The notes below the pieces were generated by a model. The model was not told the origin of the DNA, searched no databases, and saw only the letters and a program-made list of their open reading frames with translations. Shown here in pieces: positions 41,287 through 50,546 of a DNA stretch of 64,000 nt (position 1 is its first letter; each line of letters starts with the position of its first letter). Source of the stretch: Elizabethkingia sp. YR214 (lineage in GTDB: Bacteria; Bacteroidota; Bacteroidia; Flavobacteriales; Weeksellaceae); the NCBI RefSeq assembly GCF_003058195.1, contig NZ_QBUH01000004.1, positions 124,001 through 188,000 on the forward strand. Direction: 5' to 3'. Position numbers and translations under genes: made by a program.

Positions 41287-42450
41287 ATGCAAACAGGGGA
41301 TCTGGAAATACAGGTGAAAACATTTTTTGGACTGGAAAATGTTTTGGCAGAGGAAATTAAAAAATTAGGCGGAAAAAATGTAGAGGTTAAAAACCGCGCA
41401 GTAAATTGTGCAGGAGATTTAGGATTTCTATATAAGATTAATTATTCCCTGCGGACAGCACTCAAAATTTTGGTCCCGGTGCTTACATTTAAAGCATTTA
41501 ACGAAAGTAAATACTACGATAAACTATTTAAGTTTCCATGGGATGAGTATATGGATGCAGATCAGACTTTTGCGATAGATGCAACTGTATATTCTGAACG
41601 CTACAGCCACTCTCAGTTTATGACGCTGAAGATGAAAGATGCTATTGTCGATTATTTTGTGGCAAATCACAGAAAGCGTCCGTCTATCGATACAAAAAAT
41701 CCGGATATAAAATTCCACCTTCATATCGATCGTGAATTAGTTACTATTTCTATGGATAGCAGCGGAGCTCCATTATTTAAGCGTGGTTACAGAAAAGAGC
41801 AGACAACAGCTCCTATCAATGAAGTATTGGCTGCAGGAATGCTACAGCTTGCAGGCTGGGATGGAAAAGGAAACTTCTTGGATCCAATGTGTGGATCGGG
41901 AACTCTTCTTATAGAAGCCGGAATGGTAGCAATGGATCTACCTGCGCAGATCTTCAGAAAGGAATTCGGTTTTATGAATTGGAAGAACTACGATGCAGAG
42001 TTATTTGAAAAAATAAAAGAATTCAGAGTTAACCGGGTAAAGGCTTTTGAAGGTAAGATTGTAGGTTATGATATAAACGAAGATGCATTAGATGTTGCCT
42101 GGAAAAATATCAAAGAAGCAGAAATGGATGATATTATTACCGTAAAAAAGAAAAATTTCTTCGATTCAGAAAAAGATATGTTTCCATTGTTAATGGTGTT
42201 TAATCCTCCATATGATGAACGTCTGAGTATTTCTGATGAAGACTTTTATAAAAAAATAGGAGATACATTCAAAACTCATTATCCTAACACTTTAGCATGG
42301 ATGATTTCTGCTGACTTAGAAGCTGTGAAAAAAATAGGTCTTCGTCCGTCCCGAAAAATAAAACTGTTCAACGGAAAATTGGAGTGCCGCTTCCTGCAAT
42401 ATGAAATGTATGAAGGAACCAAAAAAGTCCACAAAATAATAGAAGCATAA
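41287..42450 (+). CDS. THUMP-domain class I RNA methyltransferase (RlmL N-terminal type)
   Basis: Cytoplasmic RNA methyltransferase of 387 aa. N-terminal ferredoxin-like/THUMP region about 1-160 (FFGLENVLAEEIKKLGG, GDLGFLYKINYSLRTALKIL). The catalytic Rossmann domain has FLDPMCGSGTLLIEAG near 199-214 and the catalytic motif IV VFNPPYDERL near 307-316. Matches the m2G2445-type RlmL N-terminal half, so 23S rRNA is the likely target. ATG 41287 is chosen over a TTG at 41266 because the domain starts at once after it. Confidence 0.92.
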   Translation: MQTGDLEIQVKTFFGLENVLAEEIKKLGGKNVEVKNRAVNCAGDLGFLYKINYSLRTALKILVPVLTFKAFNESKYYDKLFKFPWDEYMDADQTFAIDATVYSERYSHSQFMTLKMKDAIVDYFVANHRKRPSIDTKNPDIKFHLHIDRELVTISMDSSGAPLFKRGYRKEQTTAPINEVLAAGMLQLAGWDGKGNFLDPMCGSGTLLIEAGMVAMDLPAQIFRKEFGFMNWKNYDAELFEKIKEFRVNRVKAFEGKIVGYDINEDALDVAWKNIKEAEMDDIITVKKKNFFDSEKDMFPLLMVFNPPYDERLSISDEDFYKKIGDTFKTHYPNTLAWMISADLEAVKKIGLRPSRKIKLFNGKLECRFLQYEMYEGTKKVHKIIEA

Positions 42451-42530
42451 GTATATTTTTCAGGTATTTGGCTATATACCTCTGACTAAGAGTTTGTAGC
42501 TGATAACTGAGTATGTAAACTAAATAAAAT

Positions 42531-43523
42531 ATGAAGATATCCATTGTCGTTGCAATATTTAACCGAAAAGATGAGCTTTTTGAGCTTCTTAATAGTCTGT
42601 CTCATCAGACATGTAAAGATTTTGAAGTAATTATTGTAGATGATGGATCCAAAATAGAATTGCAGCCTACGATTGATATGTTCCGGGAAATGCTGACGAT
42701 CCGGTATTTCAAAAAGGAAAATACAGGCCCGGGTCTTTCCCGTAATTACGGTGCACATCGTGCGGAAGGCGAGTGGCTGGTATTCCTGGATTCGGATGTC
42801 ATCGTAGAAACAGATTACATAGAACAGGTTTGTAAGAATATTGAGGAATACCCTACAGATGCTTTTGGTGGTGCAGATAAAGCTCATAAAGGCTTTAACC
42901 TGCTGCAAAAAGCAATTTCTTATTCCATGACATCTGTGTTTACTACAGGCGGAATCAGAGGAAATAAAAAAGCTGTAAGCAAGTTTCAGCCCCGTAGTTT
43001 TAATATGGGAGTTAAAAAGGCTGTGTTTTTGGAAGTAGGTGGTTTTTCTGAGATGAGAATTGGAGAGGATCCGGATTTATCCATGACCTTATGGGAAAAA
43101 GGATACCAAACTGCTTTCTTCGATCATATTGGAGTTTATCATAAACGCCGTACCGATTTGGGGAAATTTTCTAAGCAGGTTTATCAGTTCGGTGTGGCGC
43201 GTCCGATTCTTAATCAGAGACATACTGCTTATACAAAACTGACATTCTGGTTTCCCAGCGTTTTTTTAGTAGGCTATTGCATTGGAATAATTCATTATTT
43301 CTTTGAGCATAACGGCATAATTCTTAGTCTGTATGGGCTTTATACATTTTTAGTTTTTGCTCACGCTACATTTCTTACACGTAATATTTCCATTGGAGCA
43401 CTTGCGGTAGTTACAACCTATGTGCAGATGTTCTCTTATGGCTATGGTTTTCTGGAGTCTTGGATAAAGCTCAATGTTTTAAGGAAGGAACCCAAAGATG
43501 CTTTCCCGAAGCATTTTCATTAG
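42531..43523 (+). CDS. Family 2 glycosyltransferase
   Basis: Membrane-associated inverting glycosyltransferase of 330 aa. The GT-A domain begins ISIVVAIFNRKDELFELLNS; VIIVDDGSK, GPGLSRNYGAHRAEG and LVFLDSDVIVE (DxD-like) are present; then GGFSEMRIGEDPDLSMTLWEKG. Two C-terminal helices lie at about 240-290. The acceptor is unknown; no other surface-polysaccharide gene adjoins it. A terminator follows about 26 bp downstream. Confidence 0.92.
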   Translation: MKISIVVAIFNRKDELFELLNSLSHQTCKDFEVIIVDDGSKIELQPTIDMFREMLTIRYFKKENTGPGLSRNYGAHRAEGEWLVFLDSDVIVETDYIEQVCKNIEEYPTDAFGGADKAHKGFNLLQKAISYSMTSVFTTGGIRGNKKAVSKFQPRSFNMGVKKAVFLEVGGFSEMRIGEDPDLSMTLWEKGYQTAFFDHIGVYHKRRTDLGKFSKQVYQFGVARPILNQRHTAYTKLTFWFPSVFLVGYCIGIIHYFFEHNGIILSLYGLYTFLVFAHATFLTRNISIGALAVVTTYVQMFSYGYGFLESWIKLNVLRKEPKDAFPKHFH

Positions 43524-43548
43524 TATTAATAGAATTTCAGATATATAC

Positions 43549-43581
43549 TATAGCCCGTTATCAACGGGCTATATATTTTTA
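43549..43581 (+). terminator. Terminator after the glycosyltransferase
   Basis: Perfect 11-bp stem TATAGCCCGTT/AACGGGCTATA, 3-nt loop, T-rich tail. Confidence 0.8.
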
Positions 43582-43704
43582 TATGTATAGTAGAGTAGTT
43601 CTGTTTTTCCTGAAATATAAACAGATACTTTTTATTATATTTGATAGTTATGTTCTTCGTAGTAAGGACTTTAATTGTACTCACCAAAATCATGATCTAT
43701 TAAA

Positions 43705-45363
43705 ATGGAAAATAATTTTCATCCGGATGCTATCATTATCGGAAGTGGACTGGCAGGATTGGTTGCCGCAATGGAAATTACCAATGCCGGGAAAAAGGTT
43801 TTGCTGTTAGATCAGGAAACTGAACAGAATATAGGCGGACAAGCGTTCTGGTCTTTTGGAGGATTATTCCTGATCAATTCCCCGCAGCAGCGAAGAATGG
43901 GAATCAAGGATTCTTTTGAACTTGCAAAGCAGGACTGGATGGGAACAGCTGGTTTCGACCGGGAAGAAGATTACTGGCCAAGACAGTGGGCTGAAGCTTA
44001 TTTGAAATTTGCGGCTCATGATAAATATGAATACATCAGCAAGATGGGGATCAAACTTATGTTTATGGTGGGTTGGGCCGAACGTGGAGATGGCAATGCA
44101 AGTGGTCACGGGAATTCTGTGCCCAGGTTTCATGTTAGCTGGGGAACAGGTACCGGTGTTGTAAAACCTTTTGTAGAGAAAGCTTATGAAGCACAGAAAG
44201 CGGGACTGCTTCAAATGAAATTCAGACATCAGGTTACAGAATTAATCACAGAAGATAATAGAGTAACTGGTGTTAAAGGCAATGTTCTCGAAGCTGATGA
44301 TAAAGAAAGAGGATTTGCCACAAACAGAAATGTAATTGGAGTATTTGAATATAAAGCGAAGAATATTATTATAGCATCAGGCGGAATTGGAGCCAATCAT
44401 GAACTGGTAAGAAAGAACTGGCCTGAAAGATTGGGAGTACCTCCTGAAAATATGATATGTGGAGTTCCTGCGTATGTGGATGGAAAAATGATTGGTATTG
44501 CGGAAAATGCAGGAGTTAATATTATCAACAGAGACCGGATGTGGCATTATACAGAAGGGCTGCAAAACTGGAACCCTATCTGGCCCAATCATGGAATAAG
44601 AATATTACCGGGGCCATCATCGCTGTGGATTGATGCTAAAGGAAATCGCTTGCCGGCACCTTTTTTACCCGGATTTGATACATTGGGGACACTAAAATAT
44701 ATTCAGGATACTGGCTATGGATATTCCTGGTTTATTTTGACCCAGAAGATTATAAAAAAAGAATTTGCACTTTCGGGATCGGAACAGAACCCTGATATTA
44801 CAAATAAAGATTACCGTCTTTTTCTGAATCGGATTTTTGGTAAAAAAGCACCAGCTCCTGTCGAAGCCTTTAAAGAACATGGCAGAGACTTTATAGTGTC
44901 CGATAATCTGGAAGAACTTGTACAAAAGATGAATGAACTTTCCGAAGATCATCTTCTGGATTATAATAACATCCGACAAATAATAGAAGAAAGGGATCGA
45001 GAGTTGGATAATAAGTTCTCAAAAGATACGCAAATCAATTATATAAGAAGTACACGGAAATATTTAGGAGATAAATTAGGCCGTGTAGCAAAACCTCACA
45101 AAATACTGGCACCGGAAAATGGTCCTCTTATTGCGGTTCGCCTTAATATTCTGACCCGTAAAACTTTGGGCGGAATAGAAACCAATCTGGATGCTCAGGT
45201 ATTGGGAAGTGATGGAGAAGTACTAAAAGGACTTTATGCAGTGGGAGAAGCTACCGGATTTGGAGGGGGAGGAATGCATGGATACAGAGCTTTGGAAGGT
45301 ACTTTCCTTGGAGGTTGTATATTCTCCGGAATGAAAGCAGGCAAGTACATAGGCAGATTATAA
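43705..45363 (+). CDS. FAD-binding dehydrogenase (COG3573-type flavoprotein)
   Basis: Flavin oxidoreductase of 552 aa, full length for the group. Starts DAIIIGSGLAGLVAAMEI (GxGxxG dinucleotide fold) and LLDQETEQNIGGQAFWSFGG. Then NSPQQRRMGIKDSFELAKQD, WAERGDGNASGHGNSVPRFH, and a C-terminal FAD motif AVGEATGFGGGGMHGYRALE. This matches predicted oxidoreductases related to 3-ketosteroid-delta1-dehydrogenase and fumarate-reductase flavoproteins. Probably cotranscribed with the SDR gene 22 bp downstream. Substrate unknown. Confidence 0.9.
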   Translation: MENNFHPDAIIIGSGLAGLVAAMEITNAGKKVLLLDQETEQNIGGQAFWSFGGLFLINSPQQRRMGIKDSFELAKQDWMGTAGFDREEDYWPRQWAEAYLKFAAHDKYEYISKMGIKLMFMVGWAERGDGNASGHGNSVPRFHVSWGTGTGVVKPFVEKAYEAQKAGLLQMKFRHQVTELITEDNRVTGVKGNVLEADDKERGFATNRNVIGVFEYKAKNIIIASGGIGANHELVRKNWPERLGVPPENMICGVPAYVDGKMIGIAENAGVNIINRDRMWHYTEGLQNWNPIWPNHGIRILPGPSSLWIDAKGNRLPAPFLPGFDTLGTLKYIQDTGYGYSWFILTQKIIKKEFALSGSEQNPDITNKDYRLFLNRIFGKKAPAPVEAFKEHGRDFIVSDNLEELVQKMNELSEDHLLDYNNIRQIIEERDRELDNKFSKDTQINYIRSTRKYLGDKLGRVAKPHKILAPENGPLIAVRLNILTRKTLGGIETNLDAQVLGSDGEVLKGLYAVGEATGFGGGGMHGYRALEGTFLGGCIFSGMKAGKYIGRL

Positions 45364-45385
45364 TCACAATAAAAATGAACGGATC

Positions 45386-46189
45386 ATGAATGCATATTTT
45401 AATAACAAAGTAATCTGGATTACAGGTGCATCATCTGGTATCGGTGAGGCCTTGGTAACAGAACTAGCAATGAAAAGCAATGCAAAAATTATTCTTTCAT
45501 CAAGAAGAGAAGAACAGCTTTATGCAATTGCTCAGAAAGCAGGACTGGATAAAGACAGATATGCGGTAATACCTGTTGACCTGGAAAAATATGCAGATAT
45601 GCCGATCGCAGCAACAAAAGCTATTGACAAGTTTGGCAGAATTGATATTCTGATTAACAATGCCGGGCTATCACAACGCTCACTTGCAATGGAAACTTCT
45701 ATAGAGGTAGATAAGCGGCTGATGGACGTAGACTTTATAGGTACTGTCGCTCTTACAAAAGCTGTTGTCCCATATATGATTAAGAATAAAGGCGGACAAA
45801 TTGTTGTTGTATCCAGTCTTATGGGGCTTTTCGGTGCACCTATGCGGAGCGGTTATGCAGCTGCAAAACATGCTTTGCATGGCTTTTTTGAGGCTTTGAG
45901 AGCGGAGCTTTATAATGATAATGTGCTAGTAACGATGATTTGTCCGGGATTTATACAAACCAATATCTCTGTTAATGCGGTTACAGGGACAGGTGCTTCA
46001 CAAGATACAATGGATGATGCTACTGCCAACGGAATGCCCGTTAACATTTTTGCTCAAAAGATGTTAAAAGCTATAGCCAGACAAAAATATCAAGCAGTTA
46101 TCGGAGGGAAAGAAAAACTAGGAGTTTATATTAAACGATTTTTCCCCTCGTTATTAGCAAGAATAGTCCGGAAGGCAAAAGTGGTGTAA
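45386..46189 (+). CDS. Short-chain dehydrogenase/reductase (SDR)
   Basis: NAD(P)-dependent oxidoreductase of 267 aa. Cofactor motif TGASSGIGEAL near 11-21, NNAG near 90, catalytic Ser in VVVSSLMG and Tyr-x-x-x-Lys in YAAAKHAL. The C-terminal extension RFFPSLLARIVRKAKVV is typical of DHRS7/YqjQ-like SDRs with a membrane-touching tail. Follows the flavin dehydrogenase by 22 bp, suggesting a shared lipid- or steroid-like pathway. That link is inference. Confidence 0.92.
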   Translation: MNAYFNNKVIWITGASSGIGEALVTELAMKSNAKIILSSRREEQLYAIAQKAGLDKDRYAVIPVDLEKYADMPIAATKAIDKFGRIDILINNAGLSQRSLAMETSIEVDKRLMDVDFIGTVALTKAVVPYMIKNKGGQIVVVSSLMGLFGAPMRSGYAAAKHALHGFFEALRAELYNDNVLVTMICPGFIQTNISVNAVTGTGASQDTMDDATANGMPVNIFAQKMLKAIARQKYQAVIGGKEKLGVYIKRFFPSLLARIVRKAKVV

Positions 46190-46192
46190 TAT

Positions 46193-46717
46193 TTAGCTTT
46201 TCTTCTGAACAAAATTATCGTAAATAGTTTGCAACTGACTAGCTGTTAAAGAAGATGTTTTCTGTAGTTTGTGTCTAAACTCTGATACTTCTTCCGGAGA
46301 TGCGGGACAGCCTATATTTTCTTTATTTTTATCAAAAGAATTATCCAGTACATTTCCTTTAGCGTCCAATATCACCCAGAAAGGCAGACCTGCTTCCTTT
46401 CCCTGATATTTATTCATTAAATCCTGCCCATTGGGATTTTCATATTTCTTGATGTTTTCTCCTATTTCCTGTACGGAAACATAAGTGGGGATATAATTTT
46501 TATCAATCAGAGGTTTTACAATATCTGAGTTCAGATTCTTTTCCATTTTCTTGCACCAGCCACACCATGAAGCATGAAAAATAAGCAGAACATTTTTATT
46601 TTCCTTCTTTGCCTGAGATAAAGATTTTTCAAGAATCTTATTAGCATCCTCCTGTTGTGCATGTAAAGAGAAGAATAGTCCAATAAATAAAACGGTGATT
46701 AATTTTTTTAGTTTCAT
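46193..46717 (-). CDS. Secreted thioredoxin-like protein (thioredoxin_7 type)
   Basis: Periplasmic thioredoxin-fold protein of 174 aa. Signal peptide 1-20 ending LHAQ. Active site HASWCGWCKKME with Cys52/Cys55. The insert QEIGENIKKYENPNGQDLMNKY precedes the cis-Pro motif GLPFWVILDAKG. Family members reduce or shuffle disulfides in exported proteins. A TATATTTG box lies 31 bp upstream. Confidence 0.88.
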   Translation of the reverse strand: MKLKKLITVLFIGLFFSLHAQQEDANKILEKSLSQAKKENKNVLLIFHASWCGWCKKMEKNLNSDIVKPLIDKNYIPTYVSVQEIGENIKKYENPNGQDLMNKYQGKEAGLPFWVILDAKGNVLDNSFDKNKENIGCPASPEEVSEFRHKLQKTSSLTASQLQTIYDNFVQKKS

Positions 46718-46748
46718 AGTTATGAATGTGATAAGATGATAGTATACA

Positions 46749-46756
46749 CAAATATA
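46749..46756 (-). promoter_or_regulatory. -7 promoter box of the secreted thioredoxin gene
   Basis: TATATTTG fits TAnnTTTG, 31 bp before the ATG. Confidence 0.45.
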
Positions 46757-46762
46757 TGGTTT

Positions 46763-48043
46763 TTATAAACGCTCTTTTAACCTTTCATAAATAAGGGATG
46801 AAAAACTTTTAACACCAGTTCTTATACTTTCTTCATCGACTTCAAAAGCGGGAGTATGATTCATTGCAATAATTCCTTTTGCTGAATTTGATCCGCCCAG
46901 TAAGAAATAAACACCACGTTTTTTTTGCTGGAAATAGGAGAAATCATCATTGAAATAAGGGACCTGTCCATAGTCTCTGGCAACTGCTGTTTTTCCGTAA
47001 ACCTTTTCTAATGTTTCCGAGGCAAGATTGGTTAAACTTTTATCATTGAAAATTGTTGGGTTTTCCTGTACATAAGAAATAGAAAGAAGCTGATCTTTAT
47101 AGCCATTTGTCTCTAGAACCAGCTTTATCTGTGGGATAATTTCATTCAGCCTATCGGAGTTTGTTTCATAAATATAAGTTTTCACAGAGAAGCCTTTTCC
47201 ATCTGAGCTTGAAGTAAAATTTCCGTCTATTATCCTGTAGTTTTTAAAAATGGTATTAGGGTTCGTCAGTCCTATTTTAGGATCGGATATATGTTGTATT
47301 TCCCAAGGTTTACTATTATTTTCCGAACGGGATAAAGAAAGAGATATTTTAGTTGAAAGTTCTTTTATTTCTTTATCTGGTAGTGCATTCTTTAATTCAA
47401 TTTTTACCCTTCTCTGGTAAGCAAAGACTTCTTCAGGTTTAGTCATAATCTGGCCAACAGGTAGCGCTGTTATATGGAGTCCATAGATTTCGTCGGGACT
47501 TATTTTAGAAAATAGCCCATTATCAATCATTTTTCTTGCTCCAATGAAGGTTTCTTCTTCCGGTTGGAATATGAAATAGACGGTTCCTTTCAGTTCCCTT
47601 TTGTATTTTGAAAGCACTTCGGCTATGCCAAGTCCGATTGCCATATGCACATCATGACCACAGCCATGCCATGCACCTTTATTTTTAGATTTAAAAGATA
47701 CTTTATCAGTATTATCGCCAGGAAGAGCATCCATATCTGCTCGCCATGCGATTTTTTTCCCTTTTTTTCCTCCTCTAAGGATTCCTACTAAAGAGTGTCC
47801 GTATAGATCTTTTTGGACTTCTAATCCTAAATCTAGTAAATACTTTTCCAAAACTTTTTGAGTACGGATTTCCTGACCTGCCAGCTCTGGATTTTCATGA
47901 AGATCTCTTCGGACTTCAATAAGTTTATTGAAAATTTTATCAGTTTCAGACTGAATAGATTGGTGAACGGAAATTGCTTTTGCATTTTGTTGAGCATCAA
48001 CTGAGCAAGCCAGTAGTAAAGGAAATAGAAATTGTATTTTCAT
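46763..48043 (-). CDS. M20 family amidohydrolase/peptidase, exported
   Basis: Exported metallo-amidohydrolase of about 426 aa. ATG 48043 gives a clean signal peptide (MKIQFLFPLLLACSVDAQ); upstream ATGs at 48052 and 48073 would spoil it. Typical M20D motifs: RRDLHENPELAGQE, WRADMDALPG, AWHGCGHDVHMAIGLG (metal Cys/His), FIFQPEEE (catalytic Glu), and GLHITALPVGQI. Relatives hydrolyse N-acyl amino acids, indole-acetyl conjugates or hippurate. Substrate uncertain. Confidence 0.9.
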   Translation of the reverse strand: MKIQFLFPLLLACSVDAQQNAKAISVHQSIQSETDKIFNKLIEVRRDLHENPELAGQEIRTQKVLEKYLLDLGLEVQKDLYGHSLVGILRGGKKGKKIAWRADMDALPGDNTDKVSFKSKNKGAWHGCGHDVHMAIGLGIAEVLSKYKRELKGTVYFIFQPEEETFIGARKMIDNGLFSKISPDEIYGLHITALPVGQIMTKPEEVFAYQRRVKIELKNALPDKEIKELSTKISLSLSRSENNSKPWEIQHISDPKIGLTNPNTIFKNYRIIDGNFTSSSDGKGFSVKTYIYETNSDRLNEIIPQIKLVLETNGYKDQLLSISYVQENPTIFNDKSLTNLASETLEKVYGKTAVARDYGQVPYFNDDFSYFQQKKRGVYFLLGGSNSAKGIIAMNHTPAFEVDEESIRTGVKSFSSLIYERLKERL

Positions 48044-48232
48044 ATTCAGCATTTTTATCTTTAGGATAAACAAGTTCTAAAGATGCAAAATATTTTCATC
48101 TTTACTATTAAATTATTTAAAAGTTTTCAATATAGTTTAAAATTATTTAACCAGAATATAATAAAGATGCTGGTACTGTAAAATTATTCTTGTGATAAAA
48201 GAAAAAACTGATTTTAAATCAGTATATATTAT

Positions 48233-48257
48233 AAAAAATCCTATACAGGTACAGGAT
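48233..48257 (-). terminator. Terminator of the DUF5686 gene
   Basis: ATCCT/AGGAT outer and TAC/GTA inner stem with a U-run on the minus strand. Confidence 0.6.
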
Positions 48258-48281
48258 CAGTTATTTTTTGTTGTGAAGATT

Positions 48282-50501
48282 TTAAAATCCTAAAATTTTA
48301 AGTTTCAGCTGAATAGCAAAGTTATCAGTGAAATTACTGGTTTGGTAATGACCAACACGATAAAAGAACCCAAGATTGAACTGGGTGCTCAGGAAATTAT
48401 TCCACTCTACACCAACTTCCTGATAAAGTTTGTTTAGTGTTTCAAACTTTATCTGGTGAAATTCTGGGTTTTTAAAGTCTCCTATAATTCCTTTGTAAAC
48501 AAGGTCAAAGCTGGAGGTGTTTTGTCCGAAGCTTTTAAAATGCCATGGAATACGATGGCTGATGTAGAAAGCTCCAAATTTGTCCTGATAATATTTTCCA
48601 CTAGGCATAGTTGCAAAACCCAGATAAGTTGTAAGGTTGAAACGGCTCATAAAGCTTTTCTTTCCTTCCGGTGCCAAGCCTCCACCCTCGAATGTTTTCC
48701 AGAATGGGAAGTCTCCGCCAACATAACCTCCGTAAACTCTAAGTCCGGTTTGACCTAATATACTTTCCTGTTGGTATAGTGCAAGCAAATCCAGTCGGTT
48801 GTATTTTAGATCTGTCCATCCTTTTTCCCAGTTGAAATACAATTCCGGGTAACCCTGTTCTACCATGTCTTTCCCGGTAGGTGTCATAATATACTTACTG
48901 TTTGGAGAGTATTTTAGAGTAACAACAGTAGAAAAATTATCATAGATCTTATCCTGCCCTTTATACAGGTAATTGAATAAAGCTTCTTCTTTATATTTTG
49001 CAGCTTCTACTTTATACATAAAAGAGTTAATCGGACTGTCCAGGTAAGAAAGCTTAAAACCTCTGTATCTGTAATAGTTTAGAGTTTGAAGTCCGGCACC
49101 GGTATTCATAATCTTCATTTTACCTACCCACAGATTCTGTCTGAATCGTCCGGATGCTCCAACATCATCTGTGTAGTCTAAACGAAGTACAGCATCCCTC
49201 TCAAGAGTAGTCCTTACATCTATACCTACACGGAATTTCCACTTTCCGTCCCGCACACCATAGCCAACATAGGCATCTGGTGATACATAAGGATTAAAGT
49301 TTTCATTAAGTTTCATTCCCAGTCCAAATCTGAAATTTTCATATCTGTTGATGTCGAAAAACCTGTCGATAGGGAAGTCTATAATACCAAAACGGAAGTC
49401 TCCTCTTGTAATTCCTGCTAAAAAGTTAAGTTTAAACTCTACTTTTTTAGCCTTAAAGAGGCTGTCCATTTTGTAATAAGTGTTATTATCCCGTTGATCA
49501 AAATTATCCTTACGGTATTTAGGAAGTTCAGTACCTGTAGTATTCTTTATAGTATAAGTATAACCTTTGAAATCATCCGGAGTAAGTTTATTGTCAGGTA
49601 CTTTAAAGTCAAAATAATTGTTTTCTATATAAAAATAGCTGTTGAATTTCTTTTTGCTATCCTTATTTTTAAACGGTACACTACCAATTCTGGATTTCAT
49701 GTATTCTTTTTCCAGAAACCAACTGTTGTTAATAGGTTTCCATATGGATATGTGTTCCATATCGGTTTTATCTTTACCATGGTCTTCTATTTTGGCTACA
49801 GCATAGTTTTCTTTATCAATATAGATATAGCCACTGTATTTACGTTTTCTGGAGAAAGTAATATTGGTCTTTCTAAATCCAATAACATAAGTTTCTCTGC
49901 CATTCAGGAGAATAGAATCTGTAAGGTAATAGCGGTATAATGTCCAGTTTTCTTTTTGTATTTCATCAGGGATCTGGCCAATATTAGAACGTAAAGCAAT
50001 AGCATCGTAGAGTGGGCGCTTTAGCCCGGATACTTTATTGTCCAGGATATCGATATGCTCGCCTTGCTCTTTATTGTATTTATACTCCATAGCGCGTTCC
50101 CAAAGGAACATTTTGCTAGTGGTAAGCATATCTTTATAGCTTATATCTTCTATGGAATCTTTGCGCTTTCTTTTAGAAAATTCCGGATTGTCACCCAAGA
50201 GCTTTAAAGAATCAATCCTGCGTGCTACATAATTCTGATAATTGGCAATAGAATCTTTGTCAAAGTCTACTGAAAATTTACTGTAAGCTTTAAAGCTGTA
50301 GGAATCCTGATTTTTAGGACTGTTCTGCTTAAAGTTCCTATTGGCTTTTGCCAGTATTGCAAGAGCCCGGGGATTACTTCTGTTGCTTAAAACAATTTCC
50401 TTGATATTCTTATATGAAGTACTACTATCTGGCTTGGTGGAATTGGTTTTATTCTGAGCAGAATAAAGAACTGGAATAAGCAGTAGCAGTAGTTTTTTCA
50501 T
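48282..50501 (-). CDS. DUF5686 family outer-membrane protein
   Basis: Outer-membrane protein of 739 aa. Signal peptide 1-15. The periplasmic region about 30-340 has the DUF5686 pattern (FKAYSKFSVDFDKDS, SKMFLWERAMEYKYN, YRYYLTDSILLNGRETYVIGF). The barrel from about 355 ends LKLKILGF. The usual N-terminal carboxypeptidase-like domain of longer members is missing. Function unknown in the family. A TAAATTTG box lies just 4 bp before the ATG, which would make the transcript nearly leaderless. Confidence 0.85.
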   Translation of the reverse strand: MKKLLLLLIPVLYSAQNKTNSTKPDSSTSYKNIKEIVLSNRSNPRALAILAKANRNFKQNSPKNQDSYSFKAYSKFSVDFDKDSIANYQNYVARRIDSLKLLGDNPEFSKRKRKDSIEDISYKDMLTTSKMFLWERAMEYKYNKEQGEHIDILDNKVSGLKRPLYDAIALRSNIGQIPDEIQKENWTLYRYYLTDSILLNGRETYVIGFRKTNITFSRKRKYSGYIYIDKENYAVAKIEDHGKDKTDMEHISIWKPINNSWFLEKEYMKSRIGSVPFKNKDSKKKFNSYFYIENNYFDFKVPDNKLTPDDFKGYTYTIKNTTGTELPKYRKDNFDQRDNNTYYKMDSLFKAKKVEFKLNFLAGITRGDFRFGIIDFPIDRFFDINRYENFRFGLGMKLNENFNPYVSPDAYVGYGVRDGKWKFRVGIDVRTTLERDAVLRLDYTDDVGASGRFRQNLWVGKMKIMNTGAGLQTLNYYRYRGFKLSYLDSPINSFMYKVEAAKYKEEALFNYLYKGQDKIYDNFSTVVTLKYSPNSKYIMTPTGKDMVEQGYPELYFNWEKGWTDLKYNRLDLLALYQQESILGQTGLRVYGGYVGGDFPFWKTFEGGGLAPEGKKSFMSRFNLTTYLGFATMPSGKYYQDKFGAFYISHRIPWHFKSFGQNTSSFDLVYKGIIGDFKNPEFHQIKFETLNKLYQEVGVEWNNFLSTQFNLGFFYRVGHYQTSNFTDNFAIQLKLKILGF

Positions 50502-50546
50502 AAGTCAAATTTATGAAACAAAATTTGATTTATAAAGTATTCTGTA

